Assembly: GCF_003049085.1 (NCBI RefSeq) | Contig: NZ_PIQX01000007.1 | Coordinates: forward strand, 39,989 to 103,988 | Length of the DNA stretch: 64,000 nucleotides | Reading direction: 5' to 3' | From: Campylobacter concisus | Lineage (GTDB): Bacteria; Campylobacterota; Campylobacteria; Campylobacterales; Campylobacteraceae | Part shown: piece after piece, positions 7,905 through 19,799 of the stretch | Layout: every line of letters starts with the position of its first letter | How positions within the stretch are numbered: position 1 is the stretch's first letter | Notes under the pieces: generated by a model | The model's input: the letters and a program-made list of their open reading frames with translations, nothing else | The model's database searches: none | Told to the model about the DNA's origin: nothing | Position numbers and translations under genes: made by a program

Positions 7905-9851
7905 GTGAAAAGTGCATTAAAAATTTCTATTTGTGCGGCAATTTTTATAAATTTACCGCTTTTTGCAAATGAAGATAAGGTTCTACCAGAGGTTAAAGTA
8001 GTGAGTGCGACAGGATTTGAGCAAAATATCAAAGACGCACCAGCAACGCTTAGTGTTATAACCAAAGAGGCATTAGAAAAGAAAAATCACAAAGATATCG
8101 AGAGCATGACCAAAGATATCCCAAGTCTTTTTGGGACAAGTCCCGCAGCGGCAAATAGACGAGGAATTTCTATACGTGGATTCTCTCCAAGATTTACTAA
8201 AATTCTAGTAAATGGCATGCCAGTACCAGGCGATAACGCCTATAAAGGACTTAGAAGTGTTGGAGGCTCATATAGTTTCATTCCGCCAGCAAGTGCGATA
8301 AGCCGTATTGAAGTGATACGTGGACCTATGAGCTCGCTTTATGGAAGCGATGCACTTGGTGGAGTTATAAATATCATTACAGATGAGTTTAGTAATGAAT
8401 TTGGTGCAAATCTTGGCTCAAGCTATAAATTTGCAAGAAATAAAAATATAAGTGGCGAGCTTTACAATAGCCTTTATTTGCACTCCGGACTAATTGATGA
8501 TGTTTTAAGTGTTTCTGTTTATGGTAAAAATTTAAATAAATCAGAAGATAAAATTTCTTATGCAATCAGAGAGCAAAAGGATAGAAATTTTGGTGCAAAG
8601 CTATTTTTTAAGCCAAATGAAAATAATGATCTTACGCTTGAGCTTGCAAGAAGCGATGTGAAATATAAAAGAACTAAAGGCAAAACACTATCAACTGGTA
8701 CTAACTCGGTTGCTAGCGAGAGAATAGAGGGAGATATGATAAATTTAAGCCACGAAGCAAGGCTTGATAATATCTTGCTTCAAAGCTATTTATCTTATGG
8801 CAAGCTAAAAGAGACAGCTCAACAAAATTTGACGTTAAAGACTCTAAATTTTGATACAAAAGGCTCATATTTTACCGATAATAATGCCTTTACATTAGGA
8901 CTAAACGCTAAAAAAGAAAAGCTTGACGAAAAGGCTACCACAGCAGATGCGGCAAATGTAAAAAGGTATGATGTTTCGCTTTACGGCGAAGATGATTATC
9001 ATCTTACAAAAGACTTTATCTTAAGTACTGGTATTCGTTATAACTACGATGAAAACTATGGATCGCACGTTTCACCAAGAATTTATGGCATCTATAGCTT
9101 AAACGACTTTTTCGCCTTAAAGGGTGGAGTTAGTACAGGTTATGCAACACCCGATATCAAGCAACGCACACAAGATCTTGCGTTGCCATTTGCTGGAGGA
9201 CGCGGAGCACAGCTTGGTAGAAGCAGCCTTAAGCCAGAGACAAGCGTAAGTTATGAATTTGGTGGCGTTTATAATAATAATGAAGGTTTTGAAACGTCTT
9301 TAACTGGCTTTTACACAAGTTTTAAAGATATGTTAAGCTATAACCCTATCTGCTCAAGAGGCAGCGTTTGTATGCATAAAGGTAAAATTTATCCAAATGG
9401 TATTTGGGAGAGTATAAATATCGGCAAGGCTGAAATTTACGGAGTTGAGCTAACAAATGAGTGGCAGGTGACAAATGCTCTTAGACTAAATCAAAGCTAT
9501 GTTTATACAAAATCAAAACAAAAAGATGGACCAGAAGCTGGTAAAACCTTAAACAACTATCCGCTTCATACATTTAAATTTGGAGCGAACTACGAGCTAA
9601 ATAGATGGCTAAATTTCTGGTCACAGATAAATTACTATGGTAGAACTAAAAACTCTTTTAACTATGCTAATGATATGAGAGCTTACGTTATTGCGGATCT
9701 TGGCATAAACTACAATGTAACTAAAAATTTCAGCCTAAACCTAAGCGTTTATAATCTCTTTAACGAGTTTTTTACGACAAGATCAAACGGATATGATATC
9801 TTAATAGCCGATGGGCAAAAGATCGAACTTGGCTTTAATCTAAAGTTTTAA
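7905..9851 (+). CDS. TonB-dependent outer-membrane receptor, probably for a ferric siderophore
   Basis: A 648-residue outer-membrane receptor with a signal peptide (about residues 1-21, ending LFANEDK), a TonB-box-like stretch (EVKVVSATG), a plug domain at about 35-150 and a beta barrel ending in the aromatic C-terminal residue of LGFNLKF. Plug motifs are ISIRGFSPRFTKILVNGMP and IEVIRGPMSSLYGSDALGGV. The barrel includes TGYATPDIKQRT and LKPETSVSYEFGG. The type resembles catecholate-siderophore receptors such as FepA/CfrA/IrgA, but substrate cannot be fixed from sequence. It has a good ribosome site (AAGGAG) before GTG at 7905, and the PepSY gene begins one base after its stop. Confidence 0.9.
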   Translation: MKSALKISICAAIFINLPLFANEDKVLPEVKVVSATGFEQNIKDAPATLSVITKEALEKKNHKDIESMTKDIPSLFGTSPAAANRRGISIRGFSPRFTKILVNGMPVPGDNAYKGLRSVGGSYSFIPPASAISRIEVIRGPMSSLYGSDALGGVINIITDEFSNEFGANLGSSYKFARNKNISGELYNSLYLHSGLIDDVLSVSVYGKNLNKSEDKISYAIREQKDRNFGAKLFFKPNENNDLTLELARSDVKYKRTKGKTLSTGTNSVASERIEGDMINLSHEARLDNILLQSYLSYGKLKETAQQNLTLKTLNFDTKGSYFTDNNAFTLGLNAKKEKLDEKATTADAANVKRYDVSLYGEDDYHLTKDFILSTGIRYNYDENYGSHVSPRIYGIYSLNDFFALKGGVSTGYATPDIKQRTQDLALPFAGGRGAQLGRSSLKPETSVSYEFGGVYNNNEGFETSLTGFYTSFKDMLSYNPICSRGSVCMHKGKIYPNGIWESINIGKAEIYGVELTNEWQVTNALRLNQSYVYTKSKQKDGPEAGKTLNNYPLHTFKFGANYELNRWLNFWSQINYYGRTKNSFNYANDMRAYVIADLGINYNVTKNFSLNLSVYNLFNEFFTTRSNGYDILIADGQKIELGFNLKF

Positions 9852-9852
9852 A

Positions 9853-10950
9853 ATGTTTAAAATTTGGCGGAAATTTCACTTAATTTTAGCTCTTATCTTT
9901 GCTTTGCCACTTTTGATAATCTCAATTAGTGGAGCGATTATTTCGTATCACGATGAGATAATTGAAGTTTTTAGTAAAGATGAGATAGATATAACGACTA
10001 ATAAGAGTGCTTTAAAAATAGATGAAATTTTAAAAATTTTTAGCAAAAACGAGCCAAATTTTAACCTTAGCTATATAAAGATAAAAGGCGAGACAAATAG
10101 AGCTTATGTGGTAAGTGGCACAAGCGAGAGTGGCGAGTTTAAGTCGTTCTTAGTAGATCCTTATACGGGCGAGGTAGTCTCTGAAAATAGCGTGGAAAAA
10201 TTTATAGGGCTAGCTTTAAATTTACATAAAAATCTAGGACTAGCTCTATTTAAAAATGAAAATTTATCTAAATTCGCAAGTGAGCTGGTGGCGATTTCAA
10301 CGCTTGCACTACTTGCGATTTTATTAACTGGAGCGTTTATACAATTTTGGAGATTTAGAAGCAAATTTATTAGCGCCTTTAAGCTAAATCTAAAGGCAAA
10401 GAAATTTGCATTTTTATATTCGTTGCATGGATTTTTAGGGCTTTATTTGGGATCCATTTTGCTTATTATCTGTGTTAGCGGTCTATACTTTTCTTATGAG
10501 AAATTTGCTCTTTTTATAAATCAAATCTGTGGCGAGCAAAAGGTATTGAAAAAGCCAAATTTTACTAGCAAAAATGGCTTTAGCCTAAATGATGAGCAAA
10601 AGGTAGAAAATCTTCAAAAGGCTTATGAAATTTTTACCTTAAAATTTGGAAATGAGTTTGATGCTTTAAATTTTATCCTCAATAAAGACGGCGTAAAATT
10701 TATGATCTTTTACTTACCAAAAGGCGCTAGTGAGAGTGATGGCGTTAGGCTTGTAGTCGATACGGCAAGTGGAGAAATTTTAAAAAATACCATGCCAAAA
10801 TCTTTTGAAATTTATAAATTTATGCTTGATCTGCACGCTGGATATACATTCGGAGAGGCTGGGAAATTTATCTTTTTTATGGCTTCTTGTGGAGTTGGCG
10901 TGCTACTTTTTAGTGGCTATGTGATTTACTACAAACGGCGTAAAAAGTAG
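9853..10950 (+). CDS. PepSY-associated transmembrane protein, putative ferric-siderophore reductase
   Basis: A 365-residue inner-membrane protein of the PepSY-TM family. It has an N-terminal helix (FHLILALIFALPLLIISISGAI), a periplasmic PepSY-like region with DPYTGEVVSE, two central helices, a second periplasmic region with VDTASGEIL, and a C-terminal helix. His residues near the helices (WRKFHL, LHKNLG, LHGFLG, LDLHAGYTFG) are in the positions proposed to bind haem in relatives that reduce ferric siderophores. It follows the TonB receptor by one base, so the two are almost certainly co-transcribed. Reductase activity is inferred from family and context. Confidence 0.8.
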   Translation: MFKIWRKFHLILALIFALPLLIISISGAIISYHDEIIEVFSKDEIDITTNKSALKIDEILKIFSKNEPNFNLSYIKIKGETNRAYVVSGTSESGEFKSFLVDPYTGEVVSENSVEKFIGLALNLHKNLGLALFKNENLSKFASELVAISTLALLAILLTGAFIQFWRFRSKFISAFKLNLKAKKFAFLYSLHGFLGLYLGSILLIICVSGLYFSYEKFALFINQICGEQKVLKKPNFTSKNGFSLNDEQKVENLQKAYEIFTLKFGNEFDALNFILNKDGVKFMIFYLPKGASESDGVRLVVDTASGEILKNTMPKSFEIYKFMLDLHAGYTFGEAGKFIFFMASCGVGVLLFSGYVIYYKRRKK

Positions 10951-11013
10951 TCTTATTTATCTATCTCTTAACTCTTTTTAGTTATTATCCCAAATAAAAT
11001 TTTTGGAAAAATC

Positions 11014-11478
11014 ATGCAAAAAAAATACAGACCAAATGTGGCAGCTGTTATTTTGTCTAGCTTGTATCCATTTAAATGTGAAATTTTAGTCGCAAAAAGG
11101 GTGGATATGGATGATATTTGGCAGTTTCCTCAAGGCGGAATAGACGAAGGCGAGAGTCCAAAGCAGGCCTTAAAAAGGGAGCTTAAAGAAGAGATCGGAA
11201 CTGATAAAATCGATATCTTAGATGAGTATCCGCAGTGGCTAAGCTACGACTTTCCAGCAAACGCGGCAAAGAAATTTTATCCATTTGACGGACAGACGCA
11301 AAAATATTTTTTGGTTAGACTTAAAAATGGTGCCAGCATAAATTTAAAGACAGAGCATCCAGAGTTTAGCGAGTATAAATTTGTAGATTTTGGTAGAAGT
11401 TTAGAGGGAATAAATCACTTTAAAAAGCCTATTTATGAAAAGGTTTTGAGTTATTTTAAAGAGAAAGGATATTTTTGA
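11014..11478 (+). CDS. nudH: RNA pyrophosphohydrolase (Nudix hydrolase)
   Basis: A 154-residue Nudix enzyme of the RppH/NudH type, which removes pyrophosphate from the 5' end of mRNA to trigger decay and can cleave dinucleoside polyphosphates. The Nudix box is complete: GGIDEGESPKQALKRELKEE followed by IGT at about residues 42-64. The preceding WQFPQGG and following YPQWLSYDFP fit the RppH subfamily. It opens the long plus-strand run and its TGA overlaps the lysC start codon. In C. jejuni the same gene sits between hemW and lysC; here a three-gene iron module separates it from hemW. Confidence 0.93.
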   Translation: MQKKYRPNVAAVILSSLYPFKCEILVAKRVDMDDIWQFPQGGIDEGESPKQALKRELKEEIGTDKIDILDEYPQWLSYDFPANAAKKFYPFDGQTQKYFLVRLKNGASINLKTEHPEFSEYKFVDFGRSLEGINHFKKPIYEKVLSYFKEKGYF

Positions 11479-12680
11479 TGTTGATCGTTCAAAAATTTGG
11501 CGGAACTAGCGTAGGAACACTTGAACGCATCGAAGCTGTGGCAAATAGGGTCATTGAGACAAAAAATAGCGGTGCAGACGTAGTTGTGGTAGTTTCTGCG
11601 ATGAGCGGAGTTACAAATCAATTGGTTGAATATAGTGAGTATTTTTCAAAACATCCAGATGGTGTCGCCACTGATATGCTTTTAAGCTCTGGAGAGCAAG
11701 TAACGACCGCGCTTTTAACGATCGCACTTAATGCAAAAGGCTATGCGTGTGTGGGTATGACAGGTGCGATGGCAGGCATAATTACTGATGATATTCATAC
11801 AAAAGCAAGGATCGAAAGGATAGAGACTGCTAGGCTAAAAGCCGAGCTAAAAGCCGGCAAAATCGTAGTTGTGGCTGGCTTTCAAGGTATAGATGAAAAA
11901 GGTAATATCACAACCCTTGGTAGAGGTGGTAGCGACCTTAGTGCAGTTGCATTAGCGGGAGCACTTGATGCTGATCTATGCGAAATTTTTACCGATGTTG
12001 ATGGCGTTTATACGACTGATCCAAGGATAGAAAAAAAGGCAAAAAAACTTGAGAAGATAAGCTATGATGAGATGCTAGAGCTCGCTTCTGCTGGCGCAAA
12101 GGTACTACAAAATCGCTCAGTCGAGCTGGCAAAAAAACTAAATGTAAAACTCATTACAAGAAGTAGCTTTAATCACAACGAAGGTACATTAATAGCAAAG
12201 GAAGATGACAATATGGAAGCAGTTTTAGTAAGCGGAATAGCACTAGATAAAAATCAAGCAAGAGTAACACTAAGGGGCGTAGTTGATAAACCTGGCATCG
12301 CAGCAGAAATTTTTACAGCTTTAGCTCATGAAAACATAAACGTAGATATGATAATCCAAAACGTAGGACATGACGGCACTACAAATTTAGGCTTTACAGT
12401 GCCACAAAATGAGCTTGAACTAGCAAAAGAAACTATGCAAAAGCTCTCAGCTGCAAAACATATAGAATTTGATGATGCGATCGTGAAAGTTTCAGTTATT
12501 GGCGTCGGCATGAAGAGCCATAGTGGCGTAGCATGTTTAGCATTTGAAACGCTTGCAAAAGAGGGTATAAATATCCAAATGATCTCAACAAGTGAGATAA
12601 AAATTTCAATGATCGTTGATCAAAAATATGGCGAGCTAGCGGTTCGCGTACTTCATGATGCTTATAAGCTAGATAAATAA
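11478..12680 (+). CDS. lysC: Aspartate kinase
   Basis: A monofunctional aspartokinase of about 400 residues, catalysing the first step of lysine, threonine, methionine and diaminopimelate synthesis. The N-terminal KFGGTSVG is at about residue 7, followed by VVSAMSGVTN, GRGGSDLSAVAL and FTDVDGVYTTDP. The C-terminal 140 residues hold two ACT domains (GVVDKPGIAAEIFTALA and GVGMKSHSGVA), so allosteric control by lysine or threonine is expected. I place the start at ATG 11478, which overlaps the nudH stop. A TTG three bases earlier would add one residue. The stop overlaps the hobA ATG by one base. Confidence 0.95.
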   Translation: MLIVQKFGGTSVGTLERIEAVANRVIETKNSGADVVVVVSAMSGVTNQLVEYSEYFSKHPDGVATDMLLSSGEQVTTALLTIALNAKGYACVGMTGAMAGIITDDIHTKARIERIETARLKAELKAGKIVVVAGFQGIDEKGNITTLGRGGSDLSAVALAGALDADLCEIFTDVDGVYTTDPRIEKKAKKLEKISYDEMLELASAGAKVLQNRSVELAKKLNVKLITRSSFNHNEGTLIAKEDDNMEAVLVSGIALDKNQARVTLRGVVDKPGIAAEIFTALAHENINVDMIIQNVGHDGTTNLGFTVPQNELELAKETMQKLSAAKHIEFDDAIVKVSVIGVGMKSHSGVACLAFETLAKEGINIQMISTSEIKISMIVDQKYGELAVRVLHDAYKLDK

Positions 12681-13222
12681 TGCAAGATTTTATTCAGTGG
12701 ACGTTAAAGGCTATTAGAGACGAAGGCCCTTTGATGAGCTGGATGGAGGAAAGGCGTGTCGAATGGACGCCTTTGCTCGCATCTAGGCTTAAATTTTTAC
12801 TTGAAGGAAGGGCTTTTATAACTATAAGTGATGAAGAGCGAAGATGGTTTGAAACTTATCTTTTAAAAAAGATGAACCATTCAAAAAGTATCAGACCATT
12901 TTTGCCATTTTTTAGCCTAAGATCGCTTTATCCATCGCTTGATGAGATAGAGACAAATGAACAAAAGCAGCTTCTAAAAGATATGCTAAGTCTTGCTTTT
13001 CCAAACGGGTACTTGTTTTTTTATATCGGAAAGAGCCTTGATAGATATGCGAATTTAGCCAAAAGCGATGAGGATAGTTATATGTGGCTATTTGACGAGC
13101 AGGCGCAAAACAGCTTTACTCTTAGCTCGAGCGATGAAAATTTAGACGTTAAGCTAATAAGCCTTTGCAAAATTTTTGATAAAAGCATTGATGCTGCGCT
13201 CTTTGCTAAGGTGATACTCTAA
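12680..13222 (+). CDS. hobA: DnaA-binding initiator-associated protein HobA
   Basis: A 180-residue protein matching HobA in length, start (MQDFIQWTLKAIRDEGPLM) and layout: a Rossmann-like region with FITISDEERRWFETYLL, then YLFFYIGKSLD and a C-terminal SLCKIFDKSIDAALFAKVIL. In Helicobacter pylori, HobA tetramerises, binds domain I of DnaA and promotes orisome assembly, the role DiaA has in Escherichia coli. HobA is restricted to Campylobacterota, so it is also a lineage marker. It begins on the last base of lysC and ends directly before the delta-prime-like gene. Confidence 0.85.
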   Translation: MQDFIQWTLKAIRDEGPLMSWMEERRVEWTPLLASRLKFLLEGRAFITISDEERRWFETYLLKKMNHSKSIRPFLPFFSLRSLYPSLDEIETNEQKQLLKDMLSLAFPNGYLFFYIGKSLDRYANLAKSDEDSYMWLFDEQAQNSFTLSSSDENLDVKLISLCKIFDKSIDAALFAKVIL

Positions 13223-13843
13223 ATGCTTAATAAAATCGTCGTTACAAGCGATTTTGAAAGTTTAAAAGCCAAGCTTGAAAGCGAGTTTGGTATTAATAAT
13301 TTAAGATTTTTTATAAGCGATGATTTTTTGCTAGAAAACGCAAAAGAGGTCATTGCAGAAGCTTACATTGCTGAAAAAGATGAAAAAATTTTAGTAATAC
13401 ATGCTAGTTCTTTTAGGACAGAAGCTCAAAACGCACTTTTAAAGATCATCGAAGAGCCCCCAAGAAATATCAAATTTATAATAGCAACGCAGAGTAAAAA
13501 TTTACTTCTACCAACGATTAGATCAAGAATGCTCATAGAAAATAATCTCACAAAAAAACCAAAAATAACCCTTGATCTAAATTTAAAATCGTTTAGCCTA
13601 AAGGAGATAACAAGCTTTATCGATCAAAAGATCGCAGATGAGCAAGCTCAGAAATTTGGCAAAAACGAGTTAAAAGAGCTTGTGGGCGTTATCGTGACAA
13701 AGGCGGTCGATAGCGGGTATAAATTTAGCGGCGATGAGATGGATTATTTTTTCTCGCTTATTAGGCTTGCTGATCTAAATGCCAAGTCTCACGCCGTGCT
13801 AACGCCACTACTGCTTACTATATTTCAAAAAGGACGACGTTGA
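13223..13843 (+). CDS. holB: DNA polymerase III subunit delta-prime-like protein
   Basis: A 206-residue, shortened relative of the clamp-loader subunit delta prime. The recognisable core is HASSFRTEAQNALLKIIEEP followed by PRNIKFIIATQSKNLLLPTIRSR, the sensor-1 region of clamp-loader AAA+ folds. Canonical delta prime is over 300 residues; the N-terminal P-loop-containing part and zinc finger are missing or very reduced. The same short form occurs at this locus in C. jejuni as far as I recall, so it is probably the lineage norm. It starts one base after hobA and overlaps folP by 4 bases. Confidence 0.8.
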   Translation: MLNKIVVTSDFESLKAKLESEFGINNLRFFISDDFLLENAKEVIAEAYIAEKDEKILVIHASSFRTEAQNALLKIIEEPPRNIKFIIATQSKNLLLPTIRSRMLIENNLTKKPKITLDLNLKSFSLKEITSFIDQKIADEQAQKFGKNELKELVGVIVTKAVDSGYKFSGDEMDYFFSLIRLADLNAKSHAVLTPLLLTIFQKGRR

Positions 13844-14979
13844 AAATTTATAAGATAAATAATAAAAGTAACTTTGATGAAATTTGCAAAGCCATCTCGC
13901 CAAGCCCTGCTGGTGTGAAGCTCATGCATGAAAAGAGCGAGATAAATTTTATATTTATAGATGAGATAAAAACCCCAGCGGCAAATATCCTAAAGCAAGA
14001 CGCCCTAAGCGTTGGAGCTGAGCTTGTGACGCATAAAGATACGATTTTGGGTAGGCAGAGTCTAAATAAAGCCTTACTAATGGCGACGAATGCGCAGCTT
14101 AGGCAATTAGCTAAAAAAGAGAAGTTGCAAGACTTTGGACTTAAAAATTTAGCAGCCTTTTTAGAGACAAAATTTATAAAGCCCGCAAAGCCTGTTATAA
14201 TGGGCGTTGCAAATATAAACACAGATAGCTTCAACGAGCAAAGCCGCATAAATACGCAAAATGGCATAGCGAAAATCGAAGCCATGATCGAAGCAGGTGC
14301 AGACTACATCGACCTTGGTGGCGTTAGCTCAAGGCCAGGGAGCGAGTATTGCGGACGCGAGGAGGAGTTTAGACGCATAAAAGATATCGTGGAGGAAATT
14401 TACAGGCTAAATTTACACGAAAAGGCGAAATTTAGCCTTGATAGCTTTGATGAGTATTGCTTAGAATTTGCGCTAAATCACGGCTTTAAGATAATAAATG
14501 ACATCACGGCAAACGCCTCACTTGCCACGCTTGCGGCGCGATATGACGCTGAGTTTTGTATGATGCATATGCAAGGCAATCCTGCGACTATGCAGGTCGC
14601 ACCAAAATATAACGACTTAATCGGCGAGATAGCAGACTTTTTTGAGCAAAAGATAACCCTTGCAAGAGAGCTTGGCGCCAAAAAGCTAGTGCTTGATGTG
14701 GGTATTGGCTTTGGCAAGACGGCTGAACAAAATTTATTGCTTATTAAACATTTGGAGCATTTTTTGAAATTTGATTGCCCGCTACTAGTAGGCGCAAGCC
14801 GCAAATCAGTCATAAATCACTACTACAAAAGCGAGGTCAAAGAGCGCTTACCAGGCTCACTTTACCTGCATCTAAAGGCCTTCGAAAACGGCGCACAGAT
14901 CATTAGAACACACGATGTGGCCGAGCACAAACAGCTTTTTGATATGCATGAGGCGATGAGCCAAGCCACGCTTTGGTAG
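13840..14979 (+). CDS. folP: Dihydropteroate synthase with N-terminal extension
   Basis: The catalytic domain (about residues 122-379) makes 7,8-dihydropteroate from the pterin pyrophosphate and p-aminobenzoate. It begins VIMGVANINTDSFNEQSRI, followed by GADYIDLGGVSSRPGSEYC, INDITANASLA, MHMQGNPATMQ, LDVGIGFGKT and VGASRKSVI. The first about 120 residues are an extra region with no family I recognise; an extended FolP is also found at this locus in C. jejuni. The start is TTG, overlapping the previous stop. The C-terminus ends HEAMSQATLW and overlaps the truncated NADAR frame by 7 bases. Confidence 0.93.
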   Translation: MKIYKINNKSNFDEICKAISPSPAGVKLMHEKSEINFIFIDEIKTPAANILKQDALSVGAELVTHKDTILGRQSLNKALLMATNAQLRQLAKKEKLQDFGLKNLAAFLETKFIKPAKPVIMGVANINTDSFNEQSRINTQNGIAKIEAMIEAGADYIDLGGVSSRPGSEYCGREEEFRRIKDIVEEIYRLNLHEKAKFSLDSFDEYCLEFALNHGFKIINDITANASLATLAARYDAEFCMMHMQGNPATMQVAPKYNDLIGEIADFFEQKITLARELGAKKLVLDVGIGFGKTAEQNLLLIKHLEHFLKFDCPLLVGASRKSVINHYYKSEVKERLPGSLYLHLKAFENGAQIIRTHDVAEHKQLFDMHEAMSQATLW

Positions 14980-15404
14980 AGTGTAAGGCTAAAAAGGCTG
15001 AGTGCTTTGGTGATAAAGAGGCTTTGGAGCAAATTTTATCCGCTAAAGATCCAGTACAGATGAAGGCGTTTGGCAGGCAGGTGCGAGGCTTTGACGCTAA
15101 GGTCTGGGACGAGGTCAAATTTAGCGTTGTGCTAAATGCGGACTATCTAAAATTTAGCCAAAATACCTCTTTGCGAGACTTTTTGCTCCAAACTGGGAGT
15201 AAAATTTTAGTCGAGGCAAGGCCTGTTGATAAAATTTGGGGCATAGGTTTGGCTGCAAGTGATGAAAATGTGCAAAATCCTATGAAGTGGCGAGGGCAAA
15301 ATTTACTTGGCTTTGCACTGATGAGGGTAGGGGACGAGATAGCAAAGGTCTATAAAAATGTCCATTTACGTGACGCCAGAGAGCTAAATTTAGATCATTT
15401 ATAA
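14973..15404 (+). pseudogene. 5'-truncated NADAR-domain gene (N-terminus missing)
   Basis: The 143-residue frame matches the middle and end of the NADAR family (N-glycosidases acting on ADP-ribose and riboflavin intermediates): CFGDKEALEQIL, GRQVRGFDAKVWDEVKFSVV, LKFSQNTSLRDFLLQTG, LVEARPVDKIWGIGLAA and KWRGQNLLGFALMRVGDEI. It begins where the family has the catalytic-site segment around T-A-E-H. The N-terminal SNF block and that Glu-His pair are absent, and an in-frame TGA lies at 14949-14951. The only start is a weak TTG inside the folP end. I call it a probable remnant, though the rest of the frame is intact. It separates folP from ligA, which I recall as adjacent in C. jejuni. Confidence 0.65.
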
Positions 15405-15415
15405 AGTATGTTTAA

Positions 15416-18092
<2,677 letters not shown>

Positions 18093-18947
18093 TATCACTG
18101 CCGTTGCGATAGGGCATTTTGACGGCGTGCATAGAGGACACAAACAGCTTTTAAAGCAGCTTGGCGAGTTTGGCGGACTTGTCGTCATCGACAAAAACAA
18201 GGCAAACATAACGCCAAAGCTAAAGCGAGCCGAGTACTCAAACTATCCTTGCTTCTTGTATGATTTTGAGAGTATAAAAGGGCTTAGCGGCGAGGAATTT
18301 ATCGCACTTTTAAAGAGGGATTTTAAAAATTTAAAAAAGATCGTTGTTGGATTTGATTTTAGATTTGGCAGAAACAGAGCGTGGGATAAGCACGATTTGA
18401 AAAGGATTTTTGATGGCGAGGTGGTCGTCGTTGATGAGGTTTGTTATGATGGCATGGGCGTGCATAGCTCCTCCATCAGAGAGCTGATACGCCAAGGCAA
18501 CATCGATGAGGCAAATAGGCTAATAGGCAGGGAGTACTCGATCGAGGGCAACGTGATAAAAGGGCAGGGCATCGGCGCAAAAGAGCTGGTTGCCACGCTA
18601 AATTTAGATATAAAAAGCTATCTTTTGCCGCGCGAGGGCGTCTATGCGACAAGAACGAGGATGGGCTCATACACCTATGGCTCGGTCACTTTTATAGGCA
18701 ACAGGCTTAGCACGGATGGAAATTTTAGCGTTGAGACGCACATCTTAGACGAGGTCGCGCCAAAGGTGACAAAGCACGTCGCCGTTTGCTTCATAAAACG
18801 CTTAAGAGATAATAAGAAATTTAATAATCTAAGCGAGCTAAAAGAGCAGATAAAACGCGATATAAACGAGGCTAGGCAGTGCGTGGGCGTGTGCGATCTC
18901 TTTTTTGGAGAGACGATGAGATACTTTGACGGATATGGAGCTGGTAT

Positions 18948-19652
18948 ATGAGAGATGAAATTTTTAAAGAGCCTATAAGCAAGCAGTTTGAGTTTGATGA
19001 CTTTGTGGCGAGTGTTTTTGATGATATGATCTCGCGCTCGGTGCCGTTTTACGACGTGAGCTCAAATTTAAACGCAAAGTTGCTTGCTAAAATTTTGCCA
19101 AAATCAGCAAAAGTGTGCGACCTTGGCTGCTCTACGGCAAATAGCCTGCTTTTGCTAAACAACCTTAGAAACGACCTCGTGCTAAGCGGCGTGGATAACT
19201 CTGAGGCGATGCTAGCAAATGCTAAAAATAAGGCAAAAGCTTATGGGGCTGATATTGAATTTATTTTAGACGACATCTTAGAGTGCGAGCTAGAGGGCTT
19301 TGATGCTGTTTTGGCAAACTATACTTTGCAGTTTATCAGACCGCCAAAAAGGGCTGATCTGGTGCAAAAAATTTATAACGGACTAAATGAAAATGGCGTC
19401 TTTTTGTTTAGTGAAAAGATCATCTTTGAAGATAAAAAGCTTACTAAAAGCGTCATAGAAATTTACGAGGACTACAAGCAAGCGCAAGGCTACTCACGCT
19501 ACGAGATCGCCCAAAAAAGAGAGGCGCTTGAAAATGTGCTGGTGCCATACACTGAAGAAGAAAATAGAAACTTAGCCCTAAATGCTGGCTTTAAGCGTGT
19601 CGAGAGCACATTTAAATGGGGAAATTTCATGAGCTTTTTGGCGTTTAAGTAA
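18948..19652 (+). CDS. cmoA: Carboxy-S-adenosyl-L-methionine synthase
   Basis: A 234-residue methyltransferase-fold enzyme matching CmoA, which makes carboxy-SAM from SAM and prephenate. The SAM-binding motif is VCDLGCSTANSL at about residue 58, with LSGVDNSEAML, FDAVLANYTLQFI and a late KREALENVLVPYTEEEN segment. The product is used by CmoB to modify U34 of tRNA; a cmoB homologue is at 32692-33561 in this window, so the pathway is complete although split. It closes the long plus-strand gene run. Confidence 0.9.
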   Translation: MRDEIFKEPISKQFEFDDFVASVFDDMISRSVPFYDVSSNLNAKLLAKILPKSAKVCDLGCSTANSLLLLNNLRNDLVLSGVDNSEAMLANAKNKAKAYGADIEFILDDILECELEGFDAVLANYTLQFIRPPKRADLVQKIYNGLNENGVFLFSEKIIFEDKKLTKSVIEIYEDYKQAQGYSRYEIAQKREALENVLVPYTEEENRNLALNAGFKRVESTFKWGNFMSFLAFK

Positions 19653-19770
19653 AATTAAAAATATCAGCTTTTGTATTTAAATATAAAATTTAATCACAAA
19701 CAGTGAATTTAAAATTTAGATTTTGCTTTGCAATGTCAGCATTTTTGGATAATGAAATTTAATAGTAAAG

Positions 19771-19799
19771 AAATTTAGCGGGAGTTACCCGCTAAATTT
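19771..19799 (-). terminator. Hairpin at the end of fdhF
   Basis: A 12-base perfect stem (AAATTTAGCGGG / CCCGCTAAATTT) with loop AGTTA overlaps the fdhF stop codon. On the minus strand it is not followed by a clean T run, so termination strength is uncertain. It also faces the end of cmoA and could serve both converging genes. Confidence 0.55.
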
